A DNA stretch of 64,000 nt. Source: Antedon mediterranea (taxonomy: Eukaryota; Echinodermata; Crinoidea; Comatulida; Antedonidae). The stretch is from contig NC_092673.1 in the NCBI RefSeq assembly GCF_964355755.1, positions 32,311,648 through 32,375,647 on the forward strand, in the 5' to 3' direction. Below the pieces are notes generated by a model. It was not told the DNA's origin. It ran no database searches and was given only the letters and a program-made list of their open reading frames with translations. A program made the translations under genes and the position numbers. Below are positions 1 through 12,900 of the stretch, in pieces (position 1 is the stretch's first letter; every line of letters begins with the position of its first letter).

Positions 1-410
1 TGTGCTACCCAATGTGCTATCCATTTGAAATAATGTGCTATCCATTTGAAATAATGTGCTATCCATTTGAAATAATGTGCTATCCATTTGAAAGAATGTG
101 CTATCCATTTGAAATAGGCCTAATGTGCTATCCATTTGAAAGAATGTGCTACCCGATAATCATAGAATAATGTACAGTACTATATCCATTTGATTGTGCT
201 ACCTAATGTGCTATCCATTTGAAATAATGTGCTATCCATTTGAAAGAATGTGCTATCCATTTGAAAGAATGTGCTATCCATTTGAAAGAATGTGCTACCC
301 GATAATCCGTATAGAATGCACAGTACAGTTATATCATAGTTATATCCATTTGATTGAGCTATCTATTGTGCTATCCGTTTGAACTAATGTGCTGTCTGTT
401 TGAAATAATT
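1..410. repeat. Tandem repeat, ~20-bp unit (ATGTGCTATCCATTTGAAA)
   Basis: About 16 direct copies of a unit reading ATGTGCTATCCATTTGAAA with one or two spacer bases. They are interrupted twice by a related non-repeat stretch (near 160-200 and 300-350) that itself recurs, so there is a second-level repeat of about 180 bp. Copies become more diverged towards 410. The array starts at the window edge and may extend further left. The short open frame through it (MCYPFE repeated) only reflects repeat periodicity. Confidence 0.95.
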
Positions 411-1758
411 CAGGTTTTTTTTTTTAATATGTTTTGCTATCCATTTTAAACGTGCTAAACAAGTTACATATTTGTTGATATAAATTTGCGGTACACCACG
501 TAGGCCTATATTAGTTCTGAAAAGAACTGTTGAGTTGCTTGACGTTTTTCGATTTAGGCCTACTCCAAAGTCAAAGTCTCCAAAGCTATTCCATCATGCC
601 GTATTCGGGGAATCGCCCACAAGTGTTTTCTCAGAGAAGGGTATGTTCTGTATGGGGTTCTGTATGCTATTTTTTAATAATGTACAAAAAATGAAATGAA
701 AAATCATATTAATTATCGGTATGTACGGAGGAAGCTAGAACAAGACGAAGCGCGAAACAAATAAAAGCGCAGCGCGAAACATCTGAAATGATATACAATT
801 TCTCAAAACATGAAAACACAGAATATATTATATTAATATAACTTTTTAATATTTCCAAAGGCTCGGACAAGGAAGAAGGGCTTTAAAAAACTGAATTGCT
901 ATATGTTAGACCACATTTCCATAACTTTTCAAAACTCATCGAACCCTCTGCTAGTAGGCCTAATTAATATAGGAGCGTATCGCCAAATCATTAGAGAAAA
1001 AAAAACATGGCATGAAGATGTAATTAATCAAACAACGGCCAAAGAATACCAACAATTTTAATTTAGGTTTCGATTCGTAATTACTAATGTGGTGGACTAA
1101 GCCTAGTTTGAAACTATAGTGACCATTTATTTTAGAAAGAAAGATAGACAAATTTGTTTCTATCTCCATGTTATTGTTAATACCAAGGCACTTTTCAATT
1201 AAAAATTCTGGCCTAGTATTCTTGCAAGGTCGTCACAGCTCCAGTTACAAAGGTCGTCACAGCTCCAGTTACAAACGGTGATACAAAGTGTCAATCATTT
1301 GACCAGTGAACAGCCCACTGGTAGGATAGTCCTTGAAACCGTCCGTAAAACACATTAATCACTCACATCAGTCATGCCGCTAATGGTTGAAAACCTCACT
1401 TTTTGGAGTTTTCAAACGTAACGCTATCCGGGGCTCCTGCGCCTAATGAGTAGGCTTATCTGAATAGGCCTATCATTAGTGGCAAAAATGGTAAATTCAA
1501 TTTAACATATGATTTTATTAGGAACCATTTAAGTTTACCTGCATTGTTATTATCATTACTACTAGTAAAAGCTTAATTAGCCAGAATTATTGTCTCATTA
1601 AAAAGCCTACTTCATGTACAGGCTTATTTCAATTGTAGCAGTCCTATCCTAGGCTACATAAGTTTCTTTTAAATTCATATTTATATATTAACTTACCGTA
1701 TACTTATTTATATTATGATTGTTGTACAAATAAAGAACTTTTTGGTGTAAATTTACAG
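411..1758. other. AT-rich stretch without a confident gene
   Basis: No convincing coding region. At 596-640 an ATG followed by 15 open codons ends exactly at a GTATGT donor and could be a first exon of the CARF-like gene. Its phase (0) does not fit the next recognised exon, which needs two preceding bases, so it is not included in the model. A perfect 23-24-bp direct duplication (AAGGTCGTCACAGCTCCAGT...) lies at about 1227-1275. Positions 475-545 carry a dispersed repeat shared with 55085-55140. Confidence 0.5.
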
Positions 1759-4700
1759 AACTTCAAATTCTAAACGTGACAAATCAGGCGCTTGGAAAAA
1801 GAACATCCAGCCTGTGTTTATTCGAAATTGGGAGCCAAAAATGAGGTTTGATTTTACTCCGTTTATTGTGGTGAAAGTGACGTACATGGAATGTGAATTT
1901 GGCAGAGACTACTGGCGCAAGGACAAAAAGGTTTCTATCTAGTGTAATTGTTAGATTGCTTATTTTATTTTGTAGGCCTATAATAAAATAAAATCGAATC
2001 GATGAGAAATAAAATTGTAACCACTAGGGCAGGAGATGAAGATAACTAGACCATCATCGTTCAATGTATACAGCAGCACTTGACTCCGACTCCTATCAAT
2101 TATTTATTGAATTTTGTGTTATTTTTTATTATTATCAGTGTTAGCATCTATCGTTTTATATTATTTGGTTATTACGGTATCGTCACTTTTGAGTCATTTT
2201 TTGGAATCCACTTTTCTTCTAAAATCTATAAATAAAGCTAAAATCGAATTGTCTTCACAGCAAAATGATGACCACAACTATCACAACATGTCAGAGGACG
2301 CGACCCTTGACACAGATCCAATTCCTGGCTCACGCAAACGTGGTTGCTTGGCTAGGTTGACCAATTGGGAAGTATTGATTTTCAACGAGTATAAAATATT
2401 AAATTGGTCTGAGCTATTACCACATCAGTAAGTGCAGTTAAACAATATTTAATCAGCTGCAATTAATTCGATATCAAGAGAAGTTACGTAGGCCTAATGG
2501 ATACCTGTAATATAGGGAAATATGTAGGCATATATTCACAACATTAATGCTATTCCGTTTATGTGTACGTATTTATGTTTTATTTTGTTTATTTGTAGAC
2601 TACGTGAAGCAAAGAGTAAGAAATTAGATGAATTACGGAAAAGGCTGCACAACAACGAAGAAGTCCCGTATGAAACGCGTTTCTTCTTAGAGCTTCCATT
2701 TAAAGTATGATTATTATTTTCATATTTTCCTTATTGTAAGCCTACTGTAAGCTTGGTTTTAACACTCTATTACGCAACGCAAGGATGTACACGCAAAGGA
2801 TCATCCAAACTACTGTCGTCTGTGGTTGGTGAAATCGTTGTCTGTGGTCGGTCAAATCGTTGTCTGTGGTTGGTCTAATTAAGGCAAACTAACAACAGGA
2901 TCCTGAGTTGAGATCAAAATGGTTTATCTGTGGCTGCGCGCGACACGATAAGTTCCACGCCTTCTAAACAGACACCGCGCAGCGGAGAATAAGTACAGTA
3001 CTGTTGGTATTATGTCGCAGCCAGACATAAGATCAAAAGACTATTATGAGTTCCTATATTGGCAAGGCGAGCTCAGTGGCATGTTGTTAGATTCTCCTGG
3101 TCAAATTAACCTGCGTACATACCACCCAAGCTTTACAGTTAGAAATGTTAAACAAATCCCTTTCGTTTAAATTCAATGTCTACCGTTATTCAATAATGTA
3201 TACCACAATTCTCCTATTGTGTTGAGAAATTAATAGAATTGTCTGTAATTAACATTTAAATTCATTTCTTTCAGTCGGCACACAAAAACCACGACCAGGT
3301 TTCGGATAGTCTTCAGTTACGTGTACACCCGAAAATTATTGATCGCATTCACCATCACGTCAGAAGTGGTATAACCGCCAAGGAAAAGGTAACCAAGTTA
3401 TCGGTTCTTTGGAATTGACAATCCTTCTCCTGATTCTGTGCGCTATCGACGGTATTCCTTCTTCTGCTAGCTAAGGTATTCTTAGCAGTTGTGATTTGAC
3501 CAATCAATCAATTCTCTTGTATCTTTGCATTTCTGGATCTTTTTACCCTTTCTCTCGGTCGTATACTGTTTTGAAGTAGCGTGTGTATCAGCCATTCTAT
3601 AGATGTGTCCGAATAGTCTTGTATAATTACTAAAAAGTCTGCAATGTGAAAAGTTGTATTTACTTTTCTTTTGATTAATTTTTAGGTTAAAGTGTTAGTT
3701 GATACGTTTGTAAAGCAAGAACTCTCAAGTTGTGGAGTTGAACCTAATCCTCTGGATAGATCTTACCATCCAACGGATCGAGATCTAACTAACCATATAT
3801 ACCGTGCAATAAACATTGAAAAGATTAAGCGCATTGACCATAACGCCATCCTAGAAACCATCTCCAAACTAGAATCGAGTGGTCAACACATTTTCTATCA
3901 GCCAACATCAGAGAAGACATGTCAAAAAATGAAAGAAAAAAGTGAAGAAGATTCAATATTTATGTTGGTCTACCAAGAATCTTGGCAAAGTAACTTGATG
4001 AAGAGTCGCTTGAGGGCGCTGTATGTGATTGACTCGACTTACAAAACTCATCGATATCCCTTGCCACTGTACACGCTCTGGATTTATATTGATGAGAAGT
4101 TTATATGCGTCGCAATAATAATTATGCAATGTGACGCAACCGATGATTTGGCGCAAGCATTGCGTCATTTAAAACATTGGAACCCGAATTGGAATCCGGA
4201 ATATTTTCTTATGGATACCCAGCAGCCATGTTGGAAAGCTGTTGAGCAAACGTTTCCAAATTCAAAGGTTAGTTAGGTATTAAAGACGACTTAATGACAA
4301 TATTTTAAAAATGTTTGGTGAAATTTAGAAACAAGAATTTGAATTAAGTTGGAACCATAAATAATTACGGATTCCCAGCAGCTAGTTGAGCATGTTTTCC
4401 ACATTTTAAAAGGTGAATTAAATTTTTGTTTAAGTATTTTGATTCGAAATTGCTGTAAACTATAAATTTGGTGAACTAAACAAACTTTCTCTTCTCATAT
4501 TGTACAGGTTTTTGTCAGTTCTTTTCATTGTAACCAATCGTGGTTGCAGTTCTTAAGTTCAAAGAAAGTGAATTTGTCCGAATCGTCCCGCCTACACGTC
4601 TACTCTCTTTTACAAAGGGCGGCAAACTCATCATCCAAAGAAGGCTATTTGGAATCCATCGATATGATTCAAGCAACACAGGAATGGGAAAACTCTGAAT

Positions 4701-6121
4701 ATCTTCGTTACGTCATCAATCGATTTTGGTTTCATAATTCTTCGGTGAGTGAATAGTCTTTTGGTATTGTTTTGTTTTATCTATTACCCAGTGTTTGGTG
4801 GTCGCTATGTCAGTGTTTGGTGGTCGCTATGTCAGTGTTTGGTGGTCGCTATGTCAGTGTTTGGTGGTCGCTATGTCAGTGTTTGGTGGTCGCTATGTCA
4901 GTGTTTGGTGGTCGCTATGTCAGTGTTTGGTGGTCGCTATGTTGTCATCGCATAGACGTTATAGAAAATTAAACACAATTAGAAATATCCTTTTAATGAT
5001 TTTTATCAGAAAATGATTTCTTATAATTATGTACAGGATTAACATCGCAAGATGGTCTCTTGTGTACATTATCAAAATCGGAAGATGATCTCTTGTATAC
5101 AAGATTTAAATCACAAGATGATCTCTTGTGTACAAGATTAAATCGAAAGATGATCTCTTGTGTACAAGATTAAATCGCAAAATAATGTTTTGTGTAGAAG
5201 ATCTGAAGATTATCTCGTGTGTAGATTATTAAAATCGGAAGATCATCTCTTGTGTAGAGGATTGAACTCGGAAGATGGTCTCTTTTGTACAAGATTAAAA
5301 TCGGAAGATGGTCTCTTGTATACAAGATTAAATTAGGAAGATGATGTTTTGTGTGTACAAGATTAAAATAGTTTCTTTGGTTTCAGAAATGGGCAATGAG
5401 TAACCAACCTGAAGAATTGGTCATGGCCATGTCTGGAAATGCACAGGACAAGTTAAAGTACGCATTGGAATACAGTTATCTTCCACAAATCTGGAGTATG
5501 TCCGTAAATTCGCTTCTTGAGTTCTTTAGTGGAATATTCTTTCCAGAGGTTGTCCGTACTGATGGCGGACTGGAACTGGTAAGTTTGGAAAGAACAGTTA
5601 TTGATTCCAACGAAGCAATGGCAGGTAATATTAATGTAGATAATCCTGATGATTATGACGATGATTATGATTTAAATCAATCATTTAGTAACTCGTCTGA
5701 AGATGCGGTGTTAGCATCAATGAAAATGGACATTAGTGTTCTATGCACAGAAATCAATGCCATGTCTCAAAATTGTAATCGTAAAGAGAGTCTTCAAAAA
5801 GCGTTGAGCATGTTGAAGATCTTGAAGAAAGACCTTGTGGTGGAGATCACCAAGACGTTTAAAGATTCACAGAAGCGTGGAAGAAAGCAGCGAAGTAAGT
5901 TACTGAAAACACAAAAGAGGCAGCAGAACGCTAAAGAACCTAGACCAGGGAAAACAAGCGCTATCGACATCCATGTGAATGGATTGGGTGAGCCGGTATT
6001 AATATCCGATCATCATGTTGTATTGAATGAGATGGGTGGATCTGATGAATGTTGTAGTGTTCCTGGAATTGGAGAAGCGGTCGAGATATCAATTGATCCT
6101 TCTGAAATGATGCTTGAGTGA
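1759..6121 (+). CDS. CARF/ALS2CR8-like protein with MULE-type transposase core (5' end unresolved)
   Basis: Coding exons read as 1759-1930, 2261-2427, 2599-2704, 3275-3388, 3686-4267, 4508-4744 and 5387-6121 (stop), all with GT-AG borders and matching phases; about 700 codons are visible. The segment with RSYHPTDRDLTNHIYRAI followed by a helical linker matches the calcium-responsive transcription factor (CARF/ALS2CR8) domain as I know it. It is followed by a MULE-like transposase core: LYVIDSTYKTHRYPLPLYT (first acidic residue), then WNPNWNPEYFLMDTQ (second), then the CNQSW region in the next exon. The last exon has an acidic stretch (DDYDDDYD) and basic coiled regions and no recognisable SWIM zinc finger. 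Such genes are usually considered host genes derived from, or sharing, a MULE transposase fold; the multi-exon structure supports a host gene. AATAAA at 6193-6198 fits the 3' end. The first coding exon is missing from the model: exon 1759 needs two preceding bases. Family call fairly sure, function inferred only. Confidence 0.75.
2881..3094. mobile_element. MITE family B, copy 1 (terminal AAGGCAA..TAACAACA)
   Basis: About 214 bp inside an intron of the CARF-like gene. The left end AAGGCAAACTAACAACAGGA and the right end TGTTGTTAGATT are inverted copies. Inside are shared words (CCACGCC..AACAGACACCGC, GTACAGTACTGTTGGTAT, GACATAA.ATCAAA.GACT) also found at 20050-20216 (opposite orientation) and 40956-41168. 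No coding capacity, so a non-autonomous element. Confidence 0.75.
4791..4941. repeat. Minisatellite, 22-bp unit x ~7, intronic
   Basis: Nearly identical copies of GTGTTTGGTGGTCGCTATGT plus CA, in the intron between the sixth and seventh recognised exons of the CARF-like gene. Because 22 is not a multiple of 3, all three frames stay open through it; those frames are artefacts. Confidence 0.97.
5035..5370. repeat. Degenerate tandem repeat, ~33-bp unit, near-palindromic
   Basis: About ten diverged copies of a unit like GAAGATGATCTCTTGTGTAC + AAGATTAAATCG in the same intron. Each unit contains CTTGTGTACAAG, a near palindrome, so single strands could form small hairpins. The array ends 16 bp before the acceptor of the last exon. 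Confidence 0.85.
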
Positions 6122-6192
6122 CTAACGGTTAGCGCAAATTGTTGGCGTTTGGCAATCAACTGATGGTTACCACGGCTTTATGTACCAAAATG

Positions 6193-6198
6193 AATAAA
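6193..6198 (+). terminator. Poly(A) signal AATAAA of the CARF-like gene
   Basis: AATAAA 72 bases after the stop codon at 6119-6121; the best-placed signal for this transcript. Confidence 0.55.
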
Positions 6199-6814
6199 AT
6201 ATAGGATGTCTTTTTAGATATTTTAGAATCTTCACGTCGGGTCAGAGTTCAACCCGAGCTAGGAATCCTGCTTAATGTGGTTAATGGTGATGGTACACAT
6301 TTTCTAATTATTTACCAGGTTCTGTCTTAACTTCAAAGCAAGTTGTCAGAGAGACGAGTACACGTGTTACACCGTATTTTACACGACATTATACTGTTAA
6401 TGCTACGCAATTTAATCATTTTATCAATTAAAATGATATTGATATAACTACGGCCAACATTATGGTTTATTTATTAAAGATATGTTTTTATTTCAAACAA
6501 TTAAATATGTATCATCATAACGCTGTATTAATAAACACAAAACTTATATTGACAATCTTATATCTACATTACATTTTAAAAGCATCTAAAAAATGTTAAT
6601 CTTCAGAAAATTCTTATTTTATAGAGCCACATAAATTTGTTTGAAACCAACGTAAATACAATAAAATATTTCCGAAGTTTTCCGAAGAATCAATGTACAA
6701 AGAAACACACTTTGTTAGAATATACACATCAAAATGTAAAGAAATACAAACAAGAAAAGTATCGACGTGTTCGAGTTAATGTACAAAAACAGATAAGGTT
6801 TAAATCCGTCTATT

Positions 6815-6959
6815 TAAGCTCTGTCTACACTATCAAACTTTATGTAACAGCAAAATGTGATGTGCCCATAATATGGACACGATGACGTCATATCACTACC
6901 ATATTTTGGCACATCACATTTGGTCAAACTAGATTGATGTGAGTGTTGAGATAGCTTTA
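6815..6959. mobile_element. MITE family A, copy 1
   Basis: Left end AAGCTCTGTCTACACTATCA with a diverged inverted right end (TGAGTGTTGAGATAGCTTTA). The centre has GTGATGTGCCCA..ATATGG and its inverted partner CCATATTTTGGCACATCAC, which also carries TGACGTCA. It lies just downstream of the AIF1 stop codon, probably in the 3' UTR; the AATAAA complement at 6956-6961 is formed by the element edge. Confidence 0.8.
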
Positions 6960-6984
6960 TTTGAGACGTATGGCGTATACTTCT

Positions 6985-9900
6985 TCAGGGCAAATCTTCA
7001 ATCTTTTTTACTGATGGCGGACCGCTTGGACCTGGTTTCTCCTTTGATTTTTCTTCGAACATTAGAATACTGCAAAAAAAAAAATATGCATATGTTAGAC
7101 TAAATAATTGTGTATAACATAACACATGAAAATATTATATATTTTACACCATTATGCCCATCACTAGGAGGAAATTCGCAGTAGGGATTTTGTTCACATC
7201 CGCCCCAGCGCCTACCCGACCCACCGAAACTTGATGGTATACTACTTTTCTTATATGTATCTAAACGAAGGGTGCGACTTAGGGTTATATCCGATAGACG
7301 AGGGAATGAGGGTAAATCACATTTCACACAATTCTGCACCATTGTCCATAATGCATTTTCATCAAATCTATTTTTAGAATGTCAACAACAATTTTGTTTT
7401 TAGATTATGTTTGTCTGTCACGTTTTTCCCATAGAGCCATGAAAACTGAGAGTACTAAAACACATTAGATCTCTGATTTATGTTTCAATAACATAAGTCA
7501 AAACTAACTCCAACCAATAAGAAGGATTATTCAACGTTTTGATGTTTAATATATCACAAACTAAGCATCGAAATGTTAGTTTTGCGAATACGAATGCTAA
7601 TATACAATTTCAGTCATTTTCTCATAATAATGACAATCAATAAATATTTTACATTCCGCTTTATATGATAAGTTGTCACAATTATAAATGTTAAGCTCTG
7701 TACACTTTCAAACTGACAAAACAATGTGATGTGCCCATATACAAGCACAATGACGTCATATCACTACCATGTTTGGGTACATCACATTCGTTTGTGAAAC
7801 TAGTTTGATAGTGTAGATAGTGCTTTAAGCGTACATTCGTAGAATTGAGTTTTTCTTTCCTAGCATCATTTGCACGTATTCGTGGTAGTTGATTGTTCCG
7901 GAGCCATCCAAGTCGACTTGTGCAATCATCTTTTTGATTTCCAGTATATTCTTGTTTTTTCCTAACTTTTCCAACATGTACGCAACGTCGGTAGGATCTA
8001 GAAATATAGAGATTACAATGCATTAAATCCATTTGCATGTGTGATGGCGCTAGTTGCAATCCGTTATGCGTGAGTAATTATTGAATGACGTAATGGATAG
8101 GGAGTAAGAAGTGTGCCTTCGTTCACTATGTAAGAAGCCACAGATGTGTAAATGAAGTAGGAATTAATTTAGCCTATTGTCGTTGTTTGTACTTGTCGTC
8201 AGAATAGTAATAACTGACATAATGTGCTGTATGTTCTTCCTTTATTTTAAGACGTGGTACTAAATATTAAATCACTTAAAATAACCGGTAAAAAGATTAA
8301 ATACCACCCAAATTACTTGTTATAGACGTTGCAGTGTGCATGGCTAAATTGTTTTATTGTTGTTTTACTTTTTTTGGGTTTTTTTTTCAATAGAAGGTAC
8401 AATACATTGTAAAATTCGCCGAAATTGTACGAATTTATGTGCGTTTTCTTACCTAAATCCCCGGAATCATCAGTGTCGTATTCGATAAATTGCTCTGTTA
8501 AAAAAACCAAACAAATATTACACACATTAAAGAACAGTTAAAAAAGTGTTATATACATCACAACTTTATAAAGCATTGCCGACAATTCTGGCTTCAGCGT
8601 TATGATAATTATGATGATCACTCCAATAATAAACCCAGGCCTATATAATTGCTAATACTACCGCCAATGTACATTATCTATGAATATATGCAGTGATACT
8701 TTTGCCGACATGATTTCTGTACTGTGAGATATAAATGAAAGTTAAACATTTGTATGTTAATTACATTCGCTCTTTTTTAGTCATTTCCGAGAATTGTTCA
8801 AAATCTGACTGAGTGACTTTTACTTCCTTATTTTGCTAAATATACTACAGTATTATTACTTCTGTAACCCTTTTCATATTGCACGATAGGTCGATAAACC
8901 ATCTGGTGAGGTGGGGCATTTTAGAGGGCGTAGTGACACGGTGAATGACAAGCATGTGTACAAAGCGATGTTTACGTCTAATGTGCTATTACGTTATACG
9001 GTATCATGTCAAGCGACAATAAACAGTAGTAGTATCGTGTCTTCTGACAGCAACCTTCGTCCCATATGAGCTACAAAGTAGCATCTCCTGAAACCATAGC
9101 CTCTTTTACAAAAGCGTTATCAAACGCTTTTATATTCATTGTCATAGACTGCACTACAATCGGTTATATTAACGATATGTTTTTGATTTCTAGATAGCGA
9201 AATATACATTTTCCCTCTAAATTATTCAAATAATTATAAAGCATAACAAAAACACTGTACCTTTGTATAAGATCAGTTTTTCATCCAAGTCTTCATACTC
9301 TTTGTAATTTCCACTTTCAATAATTTCCTGTTAAAACAGAATGTATGACGTAATATTATAATTATAATTATGATATAGAGACTATAAACCTCCTAGTTAA
9401 TATTTTGGAAATTAATTAATAATTTATAAACTGTGATCTGTGATAATTAAAAAAACTCCCTCCAACTGAGATTTGAACCAGTATTTTGCTTTCATCCATA
9501 GGCCATTAAGCTTGATACCATATAGGACGTGACGAGACGCAACGTAAGCGAGTTGACCAATGATCAGCAACAGTTTGAATAATCATCGCTTGTGATTGGT
9601 CAAACCCCTTATTTTGCTCGTTGTGTTGCGTCTTTAGTGGGAACCACGCACTTGGGCCTTCGTGGTATGTTTTAAATAAATCGCACTTGATTAGTACGTA
9701 CTTGGTTGATGGTGTCAATCTTCTTAGCCTGCTCCTTCTTGACGTCTCCCCATTTTCGACCACCTGTGTTAATAATAAGTTACACATTAGTCAGTAGTGA
9801 AACAACCATCTATCCTCTGTTCCTAATTTATAATATTTATATGTATCAATTATTATCACATTTTACACAATTCGGCTCTCTTTTTGTAAACTGTATTCCT

Positions 9901-12900
9901 GTAATGTGCTAACTAATTTGGTTCTGTTGTCTATGTAATGGATAAGGTGGTACTTTAGGACAGATTTTGTTTAAGTTTATAAAAAAAAAATCCAAGGTCT
10001 ATTTAAATTACTTATTGGTATAGTCAGTATTACGTCTAAAATGTACATATATTTTCATTGAAGCCAGTTTGATTTGATAGTAGGCCTAACCATAACATTG
10101 AATATTTAACAAGCAATTATAGTACATGTGTCGTATACAACACTATTTCTATTTGCATACTACTGTAGTATAAGCTAGGAATGAACGGACTAAAGATGGA
10201 CAGACTAAGATAGGAATGGACAGACTAAGATAGGAATGGACAGACTAAGATAGGAATGGACAGACTAAGATAGGAATGGACAGACTAAGATAGGAATGGA
10301 CAGACTAAGATAGGAATGGACAGACTAAGATAGGAATGGACAGACTAAGATAGGAATGGACAGACTAAGATAGGAATGGACAGACTAAGATAGGAATGGA
10401 CAGACTAAGATAGGAATGAATGGACAGACTAAGATAGGAATGGACAGACTAAGATAGGAATGGACAGACTAAGATAGGAATGGACAGACTAAGATAGGAA
10501 TGGACAGACTAAGATAGGAATGGACAGACTAAGATAGGAATGGACAGACTAAGATAGGAATGGACAGACTAAGATAGGAATGGATGGACAGACTAAGATA
10601 GGAATGGACAGACTAAGATAGGAATGGACAGACTAAGATAGGAATGGACAGACTAAGATAGGAATGGACAGACTAAGATAGGAATGGACAGACTAAGATA
10701 GGAATGGACAGACTAAGATAGGAATGAATGGACAGACTAAGATAGGAATGGACAGACTAAGATAGGAATGAATGGACAGACTAAGATAGGAATGGACAGA
10801 CTAAGATAGGAATGGACAGACTAAGATAGGAATGGACAGACTAAGATAGGAATGGACAGACTAAGATAGGAATGGACAGACTAAGATAGGAATGGACAGA
10901 CTAAGATAGGAATGAATGGACAGACTAAGATAGGAATGGACAGACTAAGATAGGAATGGACAGACTAAGATAGGAATGGACAGACTAAGATAGGAATGGA
11001 CAGACTAAGATAGGAATGGACAGACTAAGATAGGAATGGACAGACTAAGATAGGAATGGATAGACTACGACAAGAATGGACAGACTAAGATAGGAATGGA
11101 CAGACTAAGATAGGAATGGACAGACTAAGATAGGAATGGACAGACTAAGATAGGAATGGACAGACTAAGATAGGAATGGACAGACTACGACAAGAATGGA
11201 CAGACTAAGATAGGAATGGATGGACAGACTAAGATAATGGACAGACTAAGATAGGAATGGATGGACAGACTAAGATAATGGACAGACTAAGATAGGAATG
11301 GATGGACAGACTAAGATAATGGACAGACTAAGATAGGAATGGATGGACAGACTAAGATAATGGACAGACTAAGATAGGAATGGATGGACAGACTAAGATA
11401 ATGGACAGACTAAGATAGGAATGGATGGACAGACTAAGATAGGAATGGACAGACTAAGATAGGAATGGACAGACTACGACAAGAATGGACAGACTAAGAT
11501 AGGAATGGATGGAGAGACTAAGATAATGGACAGACTAAGATAGGAATGGATGGACAGACTAAGATAGGAATGGACAGACTAAGATAGGAATGGACAGACT
11601 ACGACAAGAATGGACAGACTAAGATAGGAATGGATGGACAGACTAAGATAATGGACAGACTAAGATAGGAATGGATGGACAGACTAAGATAGGAATGGAC
11701 AGACTACGATAAGAATGGACAGACTAAGATAGGAATGGATGGACAGACTAAGATAATGGACAGACTAAGATAGGAATGGATGGACAGACTAAGATAGGAA
11801 TGGACAGACTAAGATAGGAATGGATGGACTAAGATAGGAATGGACAGACTAAGATAGGAATGGACAGACTAAGATAGGAATGGACAGACTAAGATAGGAA
11901 TGGACAGACTAAGATAGGAATGGACAGACTAAGATAGGAATGAATGGACAGACTAAGATAGGAATGGACAGACTAAGATAGGAATGGACAGACTAAGATA
12001 GGAATGGACAGACTAAGATAGGAATGGATAGACTACGACAAGAATGGACAGACTAAGATAGGAATGGACAGACTAAGATAGGAATGGACAGACTAAGATA
12101 GGAATGGACAGACTAAGATAGGAATGGACAGACTAAGATAGGAATGGACAGACTAAGATAGGAATGGACAGACTAAGATAGGAATGAATGGACAGACTAA
12201 GATAGGAATGAATGGACAGACTAAGATAGGAATGGACAGACTAAGATAGGAATGGACAGACTAAGATAGGAATGGACAGACTAAGATAGGAATGGACAGA
12301 CTAAGATAGGAATGGACAGACTAAGATAGGAATGGACAGACTAAGATAGGAATGGACAGACTAAGATAGGAATGGATGGACAGACTAAGATAGGAATGGA
12401 CAGACTAAGATAGGAATGGACAGACTAAGATAGGAATGGACAGACTAAGATAGGAATGGACAGACTAAGATAGGAATGGACAGACTAAGATAGGAATGGA
12501 CAGACTAAGATAGGAATGAATGGACAGACTAAGATAGGAATGGACAGACTAAGATAGGAATGAATGGACAGACTAAGATAGGAATGGACAGACTAAGATA
12601 GGAATGGACAGACTAAGATAGGAATGGACAGACTAAGATAGGAATGGACAGACTAAGATAGGAATGGACAGACTAAGATAGGAATGAATGGACAGACTAA
12701 GATAGGAATGGACAGACTAAGATAGGAATGGACAGACTAAGATAGGAATGGACAGACTAAGATAGGAATGGACAGACTAAGATAGGAATGGACAGACTAA
12801 GATAGGAATGGACAGACTAAGATAGGAATGGACAGACTAAGATAGGAATGGATAGACTACGACAAGAATGGACAGACTAAGATAGGAATGGACAGACTAA

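Noticed and set aside
194-382. Open frame MCYPFE repeated
   Set aside because: Produced by the 20-bp tandem repeat; no unique sequence or splice context.
596-640. First exon of the CARF-like gene (MPYSGNRPQV..)
   Set aside because: Good ATG and donor, but its phase 0 end does not fit the exon at 1759, which needs two carried bases.
4749-5016. Three overlapping open frames with repeated VWWSLCQC-type peptides
   Set aside because: A stop-free 22-bp minisatellite inside an intron keeps all frames open.
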